Source: Bacillota bacterium (GTDB lineage: Bacteria > Bacillota > Clostridia > Christensenellales > Pumilibacteraceae). From it: a stretch of 26,301 nt of DNA. Of this stretch, positions 7,269 through 15,215 are shown one piece after another (within the stretch, counting starts at the first letter, position 1; each line of letters opens with the position of its first letter). The DNA lies in the NCBI GenBank assembly GCA_009787685.1, contig WQSV01000005.1, forward strand, positions 1-26,301. The letters are read 5' to 3'. The translations under genes and the position numbers were made by a program. The notes beneath the pieces were generated by a model. That model was not told the DNA's origin. It saw nothing but the letters and a program-made list of their open reading frames with translations, and made no database searches.

Positions 7269-7305
7269 ATCTCTCTAGTAGGCTAGCCCACTAGAGAGAT
7301 TTTTG
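7269..7305 (+). terminator. Terminator downstream of mgtE
   Basis: An 11-bp perfect stem (ATCTCTCTAGT against ACTAGAGAGAT) around a 10-nt, partly self-complementary loop, followed by T5. It lies about 125 bp after mgtE. On the other strand the last codons of the IS3 orfB remnant run through it. The gap 7145-7268 shows no gene. Confidence 0.75.
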
Positions 7306-7542
7306 ATTTTGGCGTTGGTTCTTTTTTCGTGCGGTGATTTGTGTTTGAGTATGATTCTTTCGAAGTTGTAGAATTCGATATATTCGTCACACAACTCTTT
7401 TGATTCTTGGATTGTTTTTGGTTTGTCGAGATAAATACGCTCTGTTTTGAATGCAGAGAAAAAACTTTTCAGTTGGGGCATTATTGAGCGGTGTTGCTTT
7501 GCGTGACATTGATGAAGTGATGCCGTTTTTTGCCGTTAGTTT

Positions 7543-7815
7543 GTTTTAGAGATTGGAAGTGTAGAATAGTCAAACGATTTGCAGCAATTTTTTGAAAATA
7601 TTTTGTATCTTTTTATTAGGGCTAAAATAGGGCGAATACGGGAGAAAAGTGAGAGAAAAAGAGACACCTTATCATACTTGCTATGGTTAGTAGTTAGATG
7701 AGTAGAGCTGGTTGCACGGCAAAGCATCCCTCTCTCATGAGAGAGGGGAGCCCCCCCCTAAAAAATAATTTTTACGCCGTAGCCTTGTATTGCTCACGAA
7801 TAATCGGCGTTTTAG
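7543..7815. mobile_element. 259-bp insertion in orfB flanked by a 7-bp direct repeat
   Basis: GTTTTAG occurs at 7543-7549 and again at 7809-7815. Removing the DNA between them brings the transposase HSDQGFQYT part next to the NGITSSMSRK part, as expected if this is an insertion with target-site duplication. The insert has no ORF of its own, a perfect 20-bp palindrome (CCCTCTCTCATGAGAGAGGG, near 7728-7747) and a run of eight C at 7751-7758. I see no convincing terminal inverted repeats. It may be a MITE or another non-autonomous repeat. Confidence 0.6.
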
Positions 7816-7985
7816 GGTGTAGAGATGAAAAGTGTATTGAAAGCCTTGGTCTGAGTGCTGAACAGTTCCTTGCGTGTTTTGAGATTTGACAGCAAGCCTA
7901 ATGGTGTCGCCAACGAGTTTAATGTCGTGCGTAGTTGAGTATTTGTGGGCAACAGCAAAACCATCATAGATATCTTTAGCAACGC

Positions 7986-8131
7986 TTGAGTTTGATTTGG
8001 TAGAAATTGTTTAAAACCAAAATAAACTAGTCCACAAAAACTTATTTAAAAAAATTCAAAATAAAAAACCACCCTTTCCATTCAAGGGTGGTTTTTTGTC
8101 ATTTTGTTTTTGTTAATTTCCATTGCTCAAC
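7986..8131 (+). mobile_element. 146-bp MITE-like element with internal terminator, copy inside orfB
   Basis: It begins TTGAG and ends CTCAA(C), with imperfect longer terminal inverted repeats (GAAATT and AAAAC recur at similar distances from each end). It matches the reverse complement of 9243-9389 at roughly 90 percent over its whole length. It interrupts the transposase between TPQERL and SVAKDIYDG. The centre is a terminator-like hairpin (8063-8097, 14-bp stem) with A and T runs on both sides, so it works in either direction. Its left end still spells the C-terminus EFDLVEIV-stop, like that of the giant lipoprotein. Confidence 0.75.
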
Positions 8132-8552
8132 CAATCACAAACGTTCCTGCGGCGTGATTATGTAGGAAATATCGGTTGTCCATTTTTGATTTGTCCCATC
8201 GGCTTTAAAATTTTGATTCAAAATATTCTCGTATTTATGAAAGCAAGCCGACCCTTTCTGATAAATATATTTTCGCCTAATTTTGCTAAGTAGTCCATAT
8301 TTTTTCATAATCCTAAGCACTCTTTTATGATTTTTCACCAATCCATGCTTCTTTTTGGGGCAATTTGCATTCTACGATAACCATATCTTGATTTGACTTT
8401 CGTTTGAATCTCTTCGATTTTTGCCCTCAAATCTTCGTCTTTGTCTTGCTTTCTATGCAAAAATTTGCAGTAGCCACTTTTGCTAACCTCAAAATATTCA
8501 CACATTGAAGAAACTGAATACGAGTCGCTAAACAAACGAATGGTTCTAAAAA

Positions 8553-8877
8553 TCACTTTCTTTTGGTTTCTTCTTCCCTCAACAACTCGTTGAATTTTTT
8601 TAAAAGTGCATTCTCCATCTCAAGTCGCTTGACCTTCTACTCAAGCGACTCAATCCCATCGGATTTCGGGCGTCTTTTCTTCTTTCCAGTCAATGTTATA
8701 AGCTGGATATGCTCTCCTATCTCTTTTAGTAGCCCATATTTTCGTTGCCACTGACACCAGTTTTTTTATTTGTGTTGAATTTAATCCATACTCCAAACAC
8801 AATCAAGGAACACTCACGCCTTCCTCAATGTGCCTATTCACCACTTCCTTCCTAAACCACAACGGATAGTGTTTCAT
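8553..8877 (-). pseudogene. IS3-family transposase OrfA, degenerate
   Basis: Starting at ATG 8875-8877 the product begins MKHYPLWFRKEVVNRHIEEG, continues with the helix-turn-helix region (LCLEYGLNSTQIKKLVSV) and, in a shifted frame, the Leu-zipper coiled coil (KVKRLEMENALLKKFNELLREEE). It contains an in-frame TGA after EEGVSVP, a TAG in the zipper and at least one frameshift. Its end overlaps the orfB start, as usual in this family, where the two are joined by programmed frameshifting. Confidence 0.78.
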
Positions 8878-8945
8878 TCCTTTTTTTCCTGCCTATTAAA
8901 AAACTCCTATAGTATCTATTCTACCATAGGAGTCTCTTTTTGTCT

Positions 8946-9242
8946 ACTGTCTACTTTATTGAAATTTGTTCACAATGAGCGTGTTTTTTTAATGTCAAAA
9001 TTTGTGACATTTCCACAGTTTCTTTTTGCTTGTGTTTTCAAGATTATTTGGGGGAAACTTTTAAGAGTCTGTTTGTTGTGCTTAAAACAAGACAGCGAGT
9101 GACAGATTTTTCTCGTTATGGGTAATATTTTCAAAAATCAAGCCTTTTTGAATTTCATTGTGTGTTAGAAATAATTGCTGAAAAACAGCACTGTTGTCAT
9201 GTGAATCTCTCATCAAAACAATATACTTTGGCGATTGTTGGC
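8946..9242. other. Intergenic remnant between IS3 element and lipoprotein gene
   Basis: About 300 bp without a convincing gene. A minus-strand frame ending at 9082 reads AQRQQSPKYIVLMRDSHDNS and on through the repeat into 9270, but it has no SD and no family I recognise. It might be the old downstream region or a broken gene cut off by insertion of the 9243-9389 element. Confidence 0.4.
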
Positions 9243-9389
9243 GTTGAGCAATGGAAATTAACAAAAACAAAATGACAAAAAACCACCCTTGAATGGAAGG
9301 GGTGGTTTTTTGTTTTAAATTTTTTTTAAGTTAGTTTTTGTGAACTAGTTTATTTTGGTTCTAAACAGTTCCTACCAAATCAAACTCAA
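9243..9389 (-). mobile_element. 147-bp MITE-like element, inverted copy at the 3' end of the giant lipoprotein gene
   Basis: Reverse-complement copy of 7986-8131 with the same TTGAG/CTCAA ends. It overlaps the last nine codons, the stop codon and the terminator of the lipoprotein gene. Either a mobile element landed in the gene and supplied a new end, or the gene's 3' end was copied into the IS. The terminal inverted repeats favour the first. Confidence 0.72.
9277..9311 (-). terminator. Terminator of the giant lipoprotein gene, carried by the repeat element
   Basis: AAAAAACCACCCTT pairs with AAGGGGTGGTTTTTT (14 bp, one G-U) around a short loop, with a T run on either strand. It is 50 bp past the stop codon at 9361. 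Confidence 0.88.
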
Positions 9390-12300
9390 TAGTAAATATG
9401 TCAAGCATATATTCACTCACAATTTGAAAAACCAAAGTTACTTCATAAGTAATGTCACATTCCATAACTGTTCCCATAACCATTGCAACAGTGAAAGGCA
9501 CATCAATGAATGAAATAAAGAGATCCTCGTTCAAAAATGTGAAAGCGAACATTCCATCAATAACTTCGTTCCAAGTGCCATAAAAGGCGATTTCACCTTC
9601 AATCTCACAATAAACTAGAAACACAAACGTTTCATCATAATGCATTGCAAGAATAACTAATTCGTCATCAAGATCACCTTCAAAAATCAATGTTTCAAAG
9701 TCTGGTCCATTGCTTGTGACATCGTCTTCTCCGAAAAGAATGCTGATTTCTGAAGAGTCTTCCAACATAATATCCAACCAGAAACCTCCGCTCATTCCAT
9801 AGAAGAAAACGTCAGTGATAGTTTCCGTGATTCCAATTGCTCTAAAGAAAGCAATTGGAAAAGAGATTTCAAACTCAACCAAATCAATTTGCACCTCAAA
9901 GATTTCAATATCAAAGAGTTCTCCAACAATGAGAGAGATACCGTCCCCGAATCCCAAACCATTGAACCATTGAATATAATGTCCTCCATGTTCTGCAGAG
10001 AATGATACTTCCAATGACCAAACTCCAAAAATTTCACTAGTGAAATAGTTTTGCTCTGGTTGAAAATCTCCAGTGAACTCAAGTTCGATTTGGCTGTCGA
10101 AATCGTCACCCACATAAATTGCAATGATCAAAGTTGGTGTGCCAGAAACAACTCCCACGTTGAAGTAGACTCTTGTCACGTCCTCATAGTCAGCAATTTC
10201 AAGAGCTTCAAGGAATTCACGAGTGATTTGAATAGAAACATCCCATGGATTAACAAGGAATTCAAAGTTGTCTCCATCAATATCAAAAACAAGATGTGTC
10301 AGTCCAGAGTAGACTTCACCAGAACCACCACAGAACATGCACTCAAGAATATCCGTTCCACTACATCTGTGACAACTTGAATCGCATCCCGGTCCCATAT
10401 AGCAATCAGTGTAACCAGTGCCATCACACCAATAACAATCAACATAACCATCTTCAACGTCCAACGTGACTTCAATGTCTAGCGAACCAGTTGAAACAAA
10501 GCTCGCATCGTCATCTCCATAAAGCCATTCAAGCAAATCTCCAACAGCAACGAAATCCCATGGAGCTGGAGGAGGAATATCACTTCCATCTCCGCCAACA
10601 AAAGCAAGAGTTGTTGTGTCACCTTCAGTGTTAGTGATCACAAGATTGAAACCGTTTGTCCAACCATCAGCATGAGTTGTTGTTCTGACTATGTCAAAAG
10701 TTTCAACGTCTGCGTGTCCGATTCTTTCAAAGAAAGCTCTTTCGATTCTGACTGCTCCTCCAACCATCCAGCTGAAGTCTGCTTCATACATATATTCATC
10801 AGCAACAACAATGACAATATTAATTACATTGCCATCATTGTCGAAACCAAAGTTGATAAGGATATTTCCGCTTGTGAATACTCCACCCGGTGGATTTCCT
10901 TGTGGCCACCCTCTTGTTTCAGCAACGAGGAATCTTTCAATTTCACTGAAAACAAATTCAATTTCATCACCATTTTCAAGATAGACAGTCAAAACCATTA
11001 CTATTCCATCATTCCAGTCTTCAAAAATAGTAGCATCAACGATGTCAGCAAAGTCAACATCACCGTCGAACAAAACGTCGAAGAAAGCTTCATCAAGAAC
11101 GATTCTGCTGCAATGACAAAGTTCAAGTTCGATTGCATTGTCGCCTTCAACCTCAAAAACAACTCTCTCAGCGCCTTCAAATGTCACATTGATTGTGCCA
11201 AATTCAGCAGTCGTTGCTCTGAAGTTTCTTGTTTCAAAAGGTTGAGCCATGAACGACCAAACGTCAGCAACAAAACCATCAAACTCAGCAAGACCAATTG
11301 TCATGTTAAGAGCAGTCCAATTTTCATTGATATTAATTCTGACTTCATGTGTTCCAGAAGCAACTCCACCCCAGACATGGTTGTCACACATCGGGTTAGC
11401 TGGAGTGCTCTCTCCGCAAGTTGGGCAAGGCTCGCCTTGTCCCGGCATGTATTGCGCAAAGAATTGTTGTCCATTGACTGTGAAAGCAATATCACAAATA
11501 GTGTCAAACATCCAGTAGTTAAGAAGAACGACATAGAGTCTTGGTGCATCTGGAACACGATTGCCGTGAACCAAAGGAGCGCCAACAACTGCACCGCCAA
11601 ATGTTCTTGCTTCAATTCTGAATGCGAAATCTGGGAATTCTGCTTCAATTTCGTTGTCAATGCTCAAAAGAATTCTTGTTTCAACGAAGAATTCAACCGC
11701 AGTGTGAGCAGTGACATCGACCAAAGTCCATGTTCCAGCACTAAGCGCAACATAAACCGCGTCAAGTCCAGCGACAGTGATTCTCATTTGGTGATGAGGC
11801 AAATATTCCCCAGCAACAGTCCAGTTAAAAACAACATCTGATTCATTTTCAACCATCCCGCCAGTTGTGATCGCGTTTTCGCCAACTTGCGCAGTGACAG
11901 TCGCGCCCGCTGGTTGGTTGAAAGTCAAATTTCTCATTCCATAAACCTCGATGTTGATATTAACAACAGCAAAGCTCATGTTGTGTCCATGGAATTCAAG
12001 TCTCAAAGTTCTGTTGAGAGCTGCACCAACAACAACATAGAAGTCATTTCCAAAATAGCCATCATAGACAAATGCGGCAAGGACTGGACGAGTTGTCGAC
12101 CATGGAGCATCCTCAGCAGCACCAAATCTTCTGAATTCTCTGATAGTTGCTTCGCCATCAACTCTGTCTCTCACTTCATAAGCACGAAGAGTTGTCGTGC
12201 CAGAAACGATTCTGAAGTTGTAGCCAAGAAGTCCCGCCACTCTGTTGAAATTAACCGCAATTTGAGTTGCAAGTGGATTAACAGTGATGTCAAGATTGTT

Positions 12301-14301
12301 TCCAGAAATAGTGTGAGTCGTGTTTTCATAGAAAGCAGTCGACGGAGCGCGTTGTTCGCGAACACCACTGACAAGAGTGTCAAGAGCTGTGTCGCGGACG
12401 ACTTGAACTCTGAATTGACGCTCAAGAACTGGATTATCAGCAATTGGAGCAAGTGCTGGCATTGTGAACTCAAGATTAGTTCCACTAATAACAAAACCCC
12501 ATTGCTCAATCATCGCTGCATTAATAACTTGCCATGCAGGAGCGAATCCTACTCCAGTCCAGTCTCTAAAATACCATTGAACCGCATTGTTGACCATGTT
12601 GAGTCTGTGTCCAACAATCGGAGTAGCAGTCAAGCGAACGAATGAGCCAGCAACAATCGGCTCACGATTAGCTGCATTAATAGCACCAGTCCACTCTCTT
12701 CCAGAATGAGCCCTTGAAATTACTGCACCACCAGTCGCGCCAAAGCCCATTACGATTTCTGGAATTGCATTAACTGCATAAGTTTCAGCGATAGCATCTC
12801 TGTCAGAGATTGGGTTCAGTCTGTAGTTATAAGCACCGTGGTTGTTTGGAAGCAATTCAAAGAAGAATTCGCCATTTCTCCAAGCACTCGGAGCTGGAGG
12901 ATAAATAACTGGAGTTCTCAATTGAATTCCATCAATGCTATAAGCTGGATATGCTCTCCAAACAGAAAGTCCGCCAATAGCAAGAAATTCAAAATGGTTT
13001 GTGAAAGTCACTGACCACCAGTTAGTGTTTTCATATTGAGTGAATCTGAAAGCCAACCATTGTGGATTGTTGCGGTGGTGTTCAGTTCCTCTTCCCCACA
13101 TGTTTCCAACCATTTCGTCCCAACCACTAGCATCATGAGTGTAGACCCAAAGAGTCAAGTTGTGGTTCAATGGAGCAGAAATGTCTGTTTTGCTTTCAAT
13201 GTTTCTCAATTGAAAAGCATAAGCGCCGTTATCAAAAGCAAGAAGTTCAAAGAAATAGTTTCCGCAATCTGCTGTTTCGATGTTAGCACGAGTTAGCATT
13301 TGAGTTCTGTGTGGGAATCCAGCGAAAACAACATAAGGATCATTCCACATGTTAACTTCGTTGACATAATGGTCCTCAGTAATATTGAAAATAGTGACTG
13401 ACCACCAGTTTGTTGTTCCGTCTCTGACTGGAGTCCAGCCCAACCAACCAGTGTAAGGGATTCCTCCTCCAAAGATGCTGACTCTTGGATTAGTGAAACC
13501 CGGAGCCGTGATATGGAACCAGAAAGTTGTTTCGTTGAAAATTTCAACAAGAATTTCTGTCAATCTCTCGATTTCGCCGATTTGATAGTCAACTTCTTGT
13601 TGAGTTGCGTTCAAGTCATCTCTGACTGCAATAGCGCCATTGATGATTGCAGTTCTCGCAGCGACGAAAGCTGTCCATGAAGCAGGAAGGTAGTCCTCTT
13701 GCACTCTGCCTTGAGCGTCCAAAATTGCAGCAACAAGATAAGTTCTGTTTGCGCGAAGAACTAGTGCGTTTGTTGCATTGCCGAGCAAAGTGACTTGTTC
13801 ATTGATTTGAGGTTGAGTTGCGTTTGCATTTGCATAAACCGTTTGAGCAGTTGCAAGAGCAGCAGCAAAAGGTGTCCAAGATGAAGGAGTGTAAAGATTT
13901 TCTTCTCTTCCCTCAGCAGCAGTTATTGCAGCAGCTAATGCACCACGATTAACTTCCGTCACCGGCACGCTTTCAACAGTGAAAGTCACGCTTCTGTTTG
14001 TGACGATATTTTCCATGACCCATGTTCCTGCAGAAGTGTGAACAACATTAATGTTCGTTGTCACTATTCTGAGGCGGTAGCCCGCACTAGGTGCAGTGAA
14101 AGCAAATGTCACATCGCTACCCTGCGCAACCTCATCACCAGATGTGATTGCATCCCCGTCAACAGTTGCCGTAATGGTGACACCCGTTGGCGTGTTCCAA
14201 GTCACAGTGAAGTAATTGCGACACGCTGTCAGCATCACGACTGACGTTGCGATCAAAGCAACCATTACCACTGCAACTAAAAGAAACTTTAGTTTTTTCA
14301 T
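9361..14301 (-). CDS. Giant multidomain lipoprotein (1646 residues) with FIVAR repeats and a DnaJ-like Cys cluster
   Basis: Exported, lipid-anchored, acidic surface protein. The start is ATG 14299-14301 with AAGGAG 7 nt upstream; an ATG eleven codons earlier lacks an SD. The signal peptide ends MLTA-C. A beta-module occupies about 27-115 (TWNTPTG, GSDVTFAF) and recurs at about 788-880 (FNQPAGATVTAQ). Two FIVAR-like helical repeats lie at about 120-255. Two Trp-rich modules with TNWWSVT are at about 264-375 and 380-510, possibly sugar-binding. Cys motifs are PCPTCGE near 955, CHC near 1062 and, near 1290-1325, CYWCDGTG, CHRCSGTD and CMFCGGSG, which mimic the CxxCxGxG zinc motifs of DnaJ. The rest is repeated acidic beta-rich sequence. 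No wall-sorting signal or second membrane segment was seen. The last nine codons lie in a repeated element. Function is probably adhesion or binding. Confidence 0.9.
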   Translation of the reverse strand: MKKLKFLLVAVVMVALIATSVVMLTACRNYFTVTWNTPTGVTITATVDGDAITSGDEVAQGSDVTFAFTAPSAGYRLRIVTTNINVVHTSAGTWVMENIVTNRSVTFTVESVPVTEVNRGALAAAITAAEGREENLYTPSSWTPFAAALATAQTVYANANATQPQINEQVTLLGNATNALVLRANRTYLVAAILDAQGRVQEDYLPASWTAFVAARTAIINGAIAVRDDLNATQQEVDYQIGEIERLTEILVEIFNETTFWFHITAPGFTNPRVSIFGGGIPYTGWLGWTPVRDGTTNWWSVTIFNITEDHYVNEVNMWNDPYVVFAGFPHRTQMLTRANIETADCGNYFFELLAFDNGAYAFQLRNIESKTDISAPLNHNLTLWVYTHDASGWDEMVGNMWGRGTEHHRNNPQWLAFRFTQYENTNWWSVTFTNHFEFLAIGGLSVWRAYPAYSIDGIQLRTPVIYPPAPSAWRNGEFFFELLPNNHGAYNYRLNPISDRDAIAETYAVNAIPEIVMGFGATGGAVISRAHSGREWTGAINAANREPIVAGSFVRLTATPIVGHRLNMVNNAVQWYFRDWTGVGFAPAWQVINAAMIEQWGFVISGTNLEFTMPALAPIADNPVLERQFRVQVVRDTALDTLVSGVREQRAPSTAFYENTTHTISGNNLDITVNPLATQIAVNFNRVAGLLGYNFRIVSGTTTLRAYEVRDRVDGEATIREFRRFGAAEDAPWSTTRPVLAAFVYDGYFGNDFYVVVGAALNRTLRLEFHGHNMSFAVVNINIEVYGMRNLTFNQPAGATVTAQVGENAITTGGMVENESDVVFNWTVAGEYLPHHQMRITVAGLDAVYVALSAGTWTLVDVTAHTAVEFFVETRILLSIDNEIEAEFPDFAFRIEARTFGGAVVGAPLVHGNRVPDAPRLYVVLLNYWMFDTICDIAFTVNGQQFFAQYMPGQGEPCPTCGESTPANPMCDNHVWGGVASGTHEVRININENWTALNMTIGLAEFDGFVADVWSFMAQPFETRNFRATTAEFGTINVTFEGAERVVFEVEGDNAIELELCHCSRIVLDEAFFDVLFDGDVDFADIVDATIFEDWNDGIVMVLTVYLENGDEIEFVFSEIERFLVAETRGWPQGNPPGGVFTSGNILINFGFDNDGNVINIVIVVADEYMYEADFSWMVGGAVRIERAFFERIGHADVETFDIVRTTTHADGWTNGFNLVITNTEGDTTTLAFVGGDGSDIPPPAPWDFVAVGDLLEWLYGDDDASFVSTGSLDIEVTLDVEDGYVDCYWCDGTGYTDCYMGPGCDSSCHRCSGTDILECMFCGGSGEVYSGLTHLVFDIDGDNFEFLVNPWDVSIQITREFLEALEIADYEDVTRVYFNVGVVSGTPTLIIAIYVGDDFDSQIELEFTGDFQPEQNYFTSEIFGVWSLEVSFSAEHGGHYIQWFNGLGFGDGISLIVGELFDIEIFEVQIDLVEFEISFPIAFFRAIGITETITDVFFYGMSGGFWLDIMLEDSSEISILFGEDDVTSNGPDFETLIFEGDLDDELVILAMHYDETFVFLVYCEIEGEIAFYGTWNEVIDGMFAFTFLNEDLFISFIDVPFTVAMVMGTVMECDITYEVTLVFQIVSEYMLDIFTIEFDLVGTV

Positions 14302-14826
14302 TTTTTTCTCCTTCGCCTTGTTTAAAGAAGGCATTTTAAAGTCCTTGCGGACTGTTTTTTTATATTATCTGCATGATATAATATAATAATGATAACAAGA
14401 CTATATTTATTATGCTCAAATATCCATTAATGTTAGTCTTTATTTGCACATTCGTTTTTTGACCCATCAAAAAAACACAAAAAGACTAATGATTTTCTTC
14501 AATCATCCAGTCTCTCATGGGCTCATCTTTGGTGCAACAATAATGAAGATGTCAAATGATAACAAAATCACACTCTACTCTAACATATTTTTGTATGGTT
14601 TGTCAACACATTTTAACAAAAAAATTATTATGAATTTTTCATGAACCAGAAATTAATTAGTCGTTAATAAAAAATCTCAACAATTTCAGCATTTCTGAAC
14701 AACAAGCACTATCCCCGCGACAAGTCGCAAAGAGAGAACCATCAAACACCGTCACTCATAACAATTCGCTAATTAAAAATCATCAACCATTAAAACATTA
14801 AAAATTATCAAAATCACTCCGTTTTT

Positions 14827-14974
14827 GTTCATATATTAACAAAATATGAACAATTTGGTCAAAAACATTAAAAAACACCACAAAAATATAGTTTTTTTGC
14901 AGAAAAAGTGTATATTTTTTGAAAAAAGTTTGACGAAATATGAATAGGATGATATAATTGTATCATAAATATGA
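14827..14974. promoter_or_regulatory. Possible operator sites (ATATGAAC) around the surface-protein promoter
   Basis: An inverted repeat GTTCATAT (14827-14834)/ATATGAAC (14844-14851) lies about 80 bp before the -35 box. ATATGAAT recurs in the spacer (near 14938) and ATATGAAC just after the start site (near 14967). Repeats placed across a promoter suggest a regulator site. The rest of the gap 14302-14826 is AT-rich and shows no gene, and the promoter of the leftward lipoprotein must also lie in it, although I could not identify it clearly. Confidence 0.35.
14930..14958 (+). promoter_or_regulatory. Strong sigma-A promoter of the transmembrane surface-protein gene
   Basis: TTGACG (14930-14935), spacer of exactly 17 nt, TATAAT (14953-14958). 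The expected start near 14965 leaves a leader of about 245 nt. Confidence 0.85.
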
Positions 14975-15038
14975 ACGTATTAAATATTTGTTCACATTTA
15001 AAAACAAAAAACATTCACCGCCTTGTAGGAGAGAGTTG

Positions 15039-15215
15039 GTGAAAAACAAAAAACTTCAAATGTCATCGGGAGACGACAGGCGAAGCGAAAAACCAAAAGT
15101 TGCAACCATTGGGAGACGGTTGCAAAATAAGGAAGCGTTAGAACTCGGGATGAGCTGTTTCGCCAAAGTTCTAACACAAAAGGGTCGCAGACCCTTGGGA
15201 GACGAACGAAAATGA
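15039..15215 (+). CDS. Possible 58-residue leader ORF overlapping the surface-protein start
   Basis: A GTG at 15039-15041 follows AGGAG by 8 nt and opens a frame of 58 codons whose stop overlaps the next start as ATGA (15212-15215). The product would be basic (KNKKLQMSSGDDRRSEKPK at its start, ending RRPLGDERK) with no known domain. The overlap would allow translational coupling. Against it, the same stretch forms RNA hairpins with paired stems, so it may be untranslated structured leader. Confidence 0.25.
   Translation: MKNKKLQMSSGDDRRSEKPKVATIGRRLQNKEALELGMSCFAKVLTQKGRRPLGDERK
15061..15203 (+). promoter_or_regulatory. Structured leader with repeated GGGAGAC motif
   Basis: Two hairpins have unlike stems (TGTC/GACA at 15061-15078; TTGCAACC/GGTTGCAA at 15100-15125) but nearly identical 10-nt loops, ATYGGGAGAC. 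A third stem is GTTAGAAC (15137-15144)/GTTCTAAC (15168-15175). The fourth, AAGGGTC-GCA-GACCCTT (15180-15196), is followed at once by GGGAGAC (15197-15203), which serves as the ribosome site for the ATG at 15212. The same heptamer is thus loop twice and SD once. This may be a translation-control RNA. It matches no class I recognise. Confidence 0.5.

Larger units (their letters stand above)
7275..8556 (-). pseudogene. IS3-family transposase OrfB (DDE integrase), broken into four parts
   Basis: The pieces in order on the minus strand are: 8556-8335, the HTH/N-terminal region (SVSSMCEYFEVSKSGYCKF, YGYRRMQI); 8341-8135 in another frame (VKNHKRVLRIMKKYGL, KWTTDISYI with the first catalytic Asp); about 8000-7830 (VAKDIYDGFAVAHKYST, then HSDQGFQYT with the second Asp); and about 7530-7275 (NGITSSMSRKATPLNNAPTE with the catalytic Glu, then AFKTERIYLDKPKTI and YIEFYNFERI). 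A frameshift near 8360, the insertion 7986-8131, a 259-bp insertion at 7550-7808 and further frameshifts after it destroy the gene. All three DDE residues survive, so decay is fairly recent. Confidence 0.88.
7275..8945 (-). mobile_element. Decayed IS3-family (IS150-like) insertion sequence with two nested insertions
   Basis: Remains of orfA (8553-8877) and orfB (7275-8556) in the usual partly overlapping order on the minus strand identify an IS3-family element. Upstream of orfA a hairpin (ACTCCTA...TAGGAGT, near 8901-8933) and the repeated TGTCTAC at about 8941-8954 probably mark the left terminal region. I could not find the matching right end, which may be lost near 7275. Stops, frameshifts and the insertions at 7543-7815 and 7986-8131 make it non-functional. 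Boundaries are approximate. Confidence 0.8.

Noticed and set aside
9082..9270. 62-codon minus-strand frame
   Set aside because: No SD, runs into the repeated element, no family recognised. Kept only as a note on the intergenic remnant.
10672..11841. 389-codon frame on the plus strand opposite the giant lipoprotein gene
   Set aside because: Ser/Asn/Cys-rich composition, no SD and no domain. It is the antisense shadow of a highly acidic gene whose lipobox, SD and domains are clear.
11887..12645. 252-codon plus-strand frame, also opposite the lipoprotein
   Set aside because: Same reason: biased composition and no start signals.
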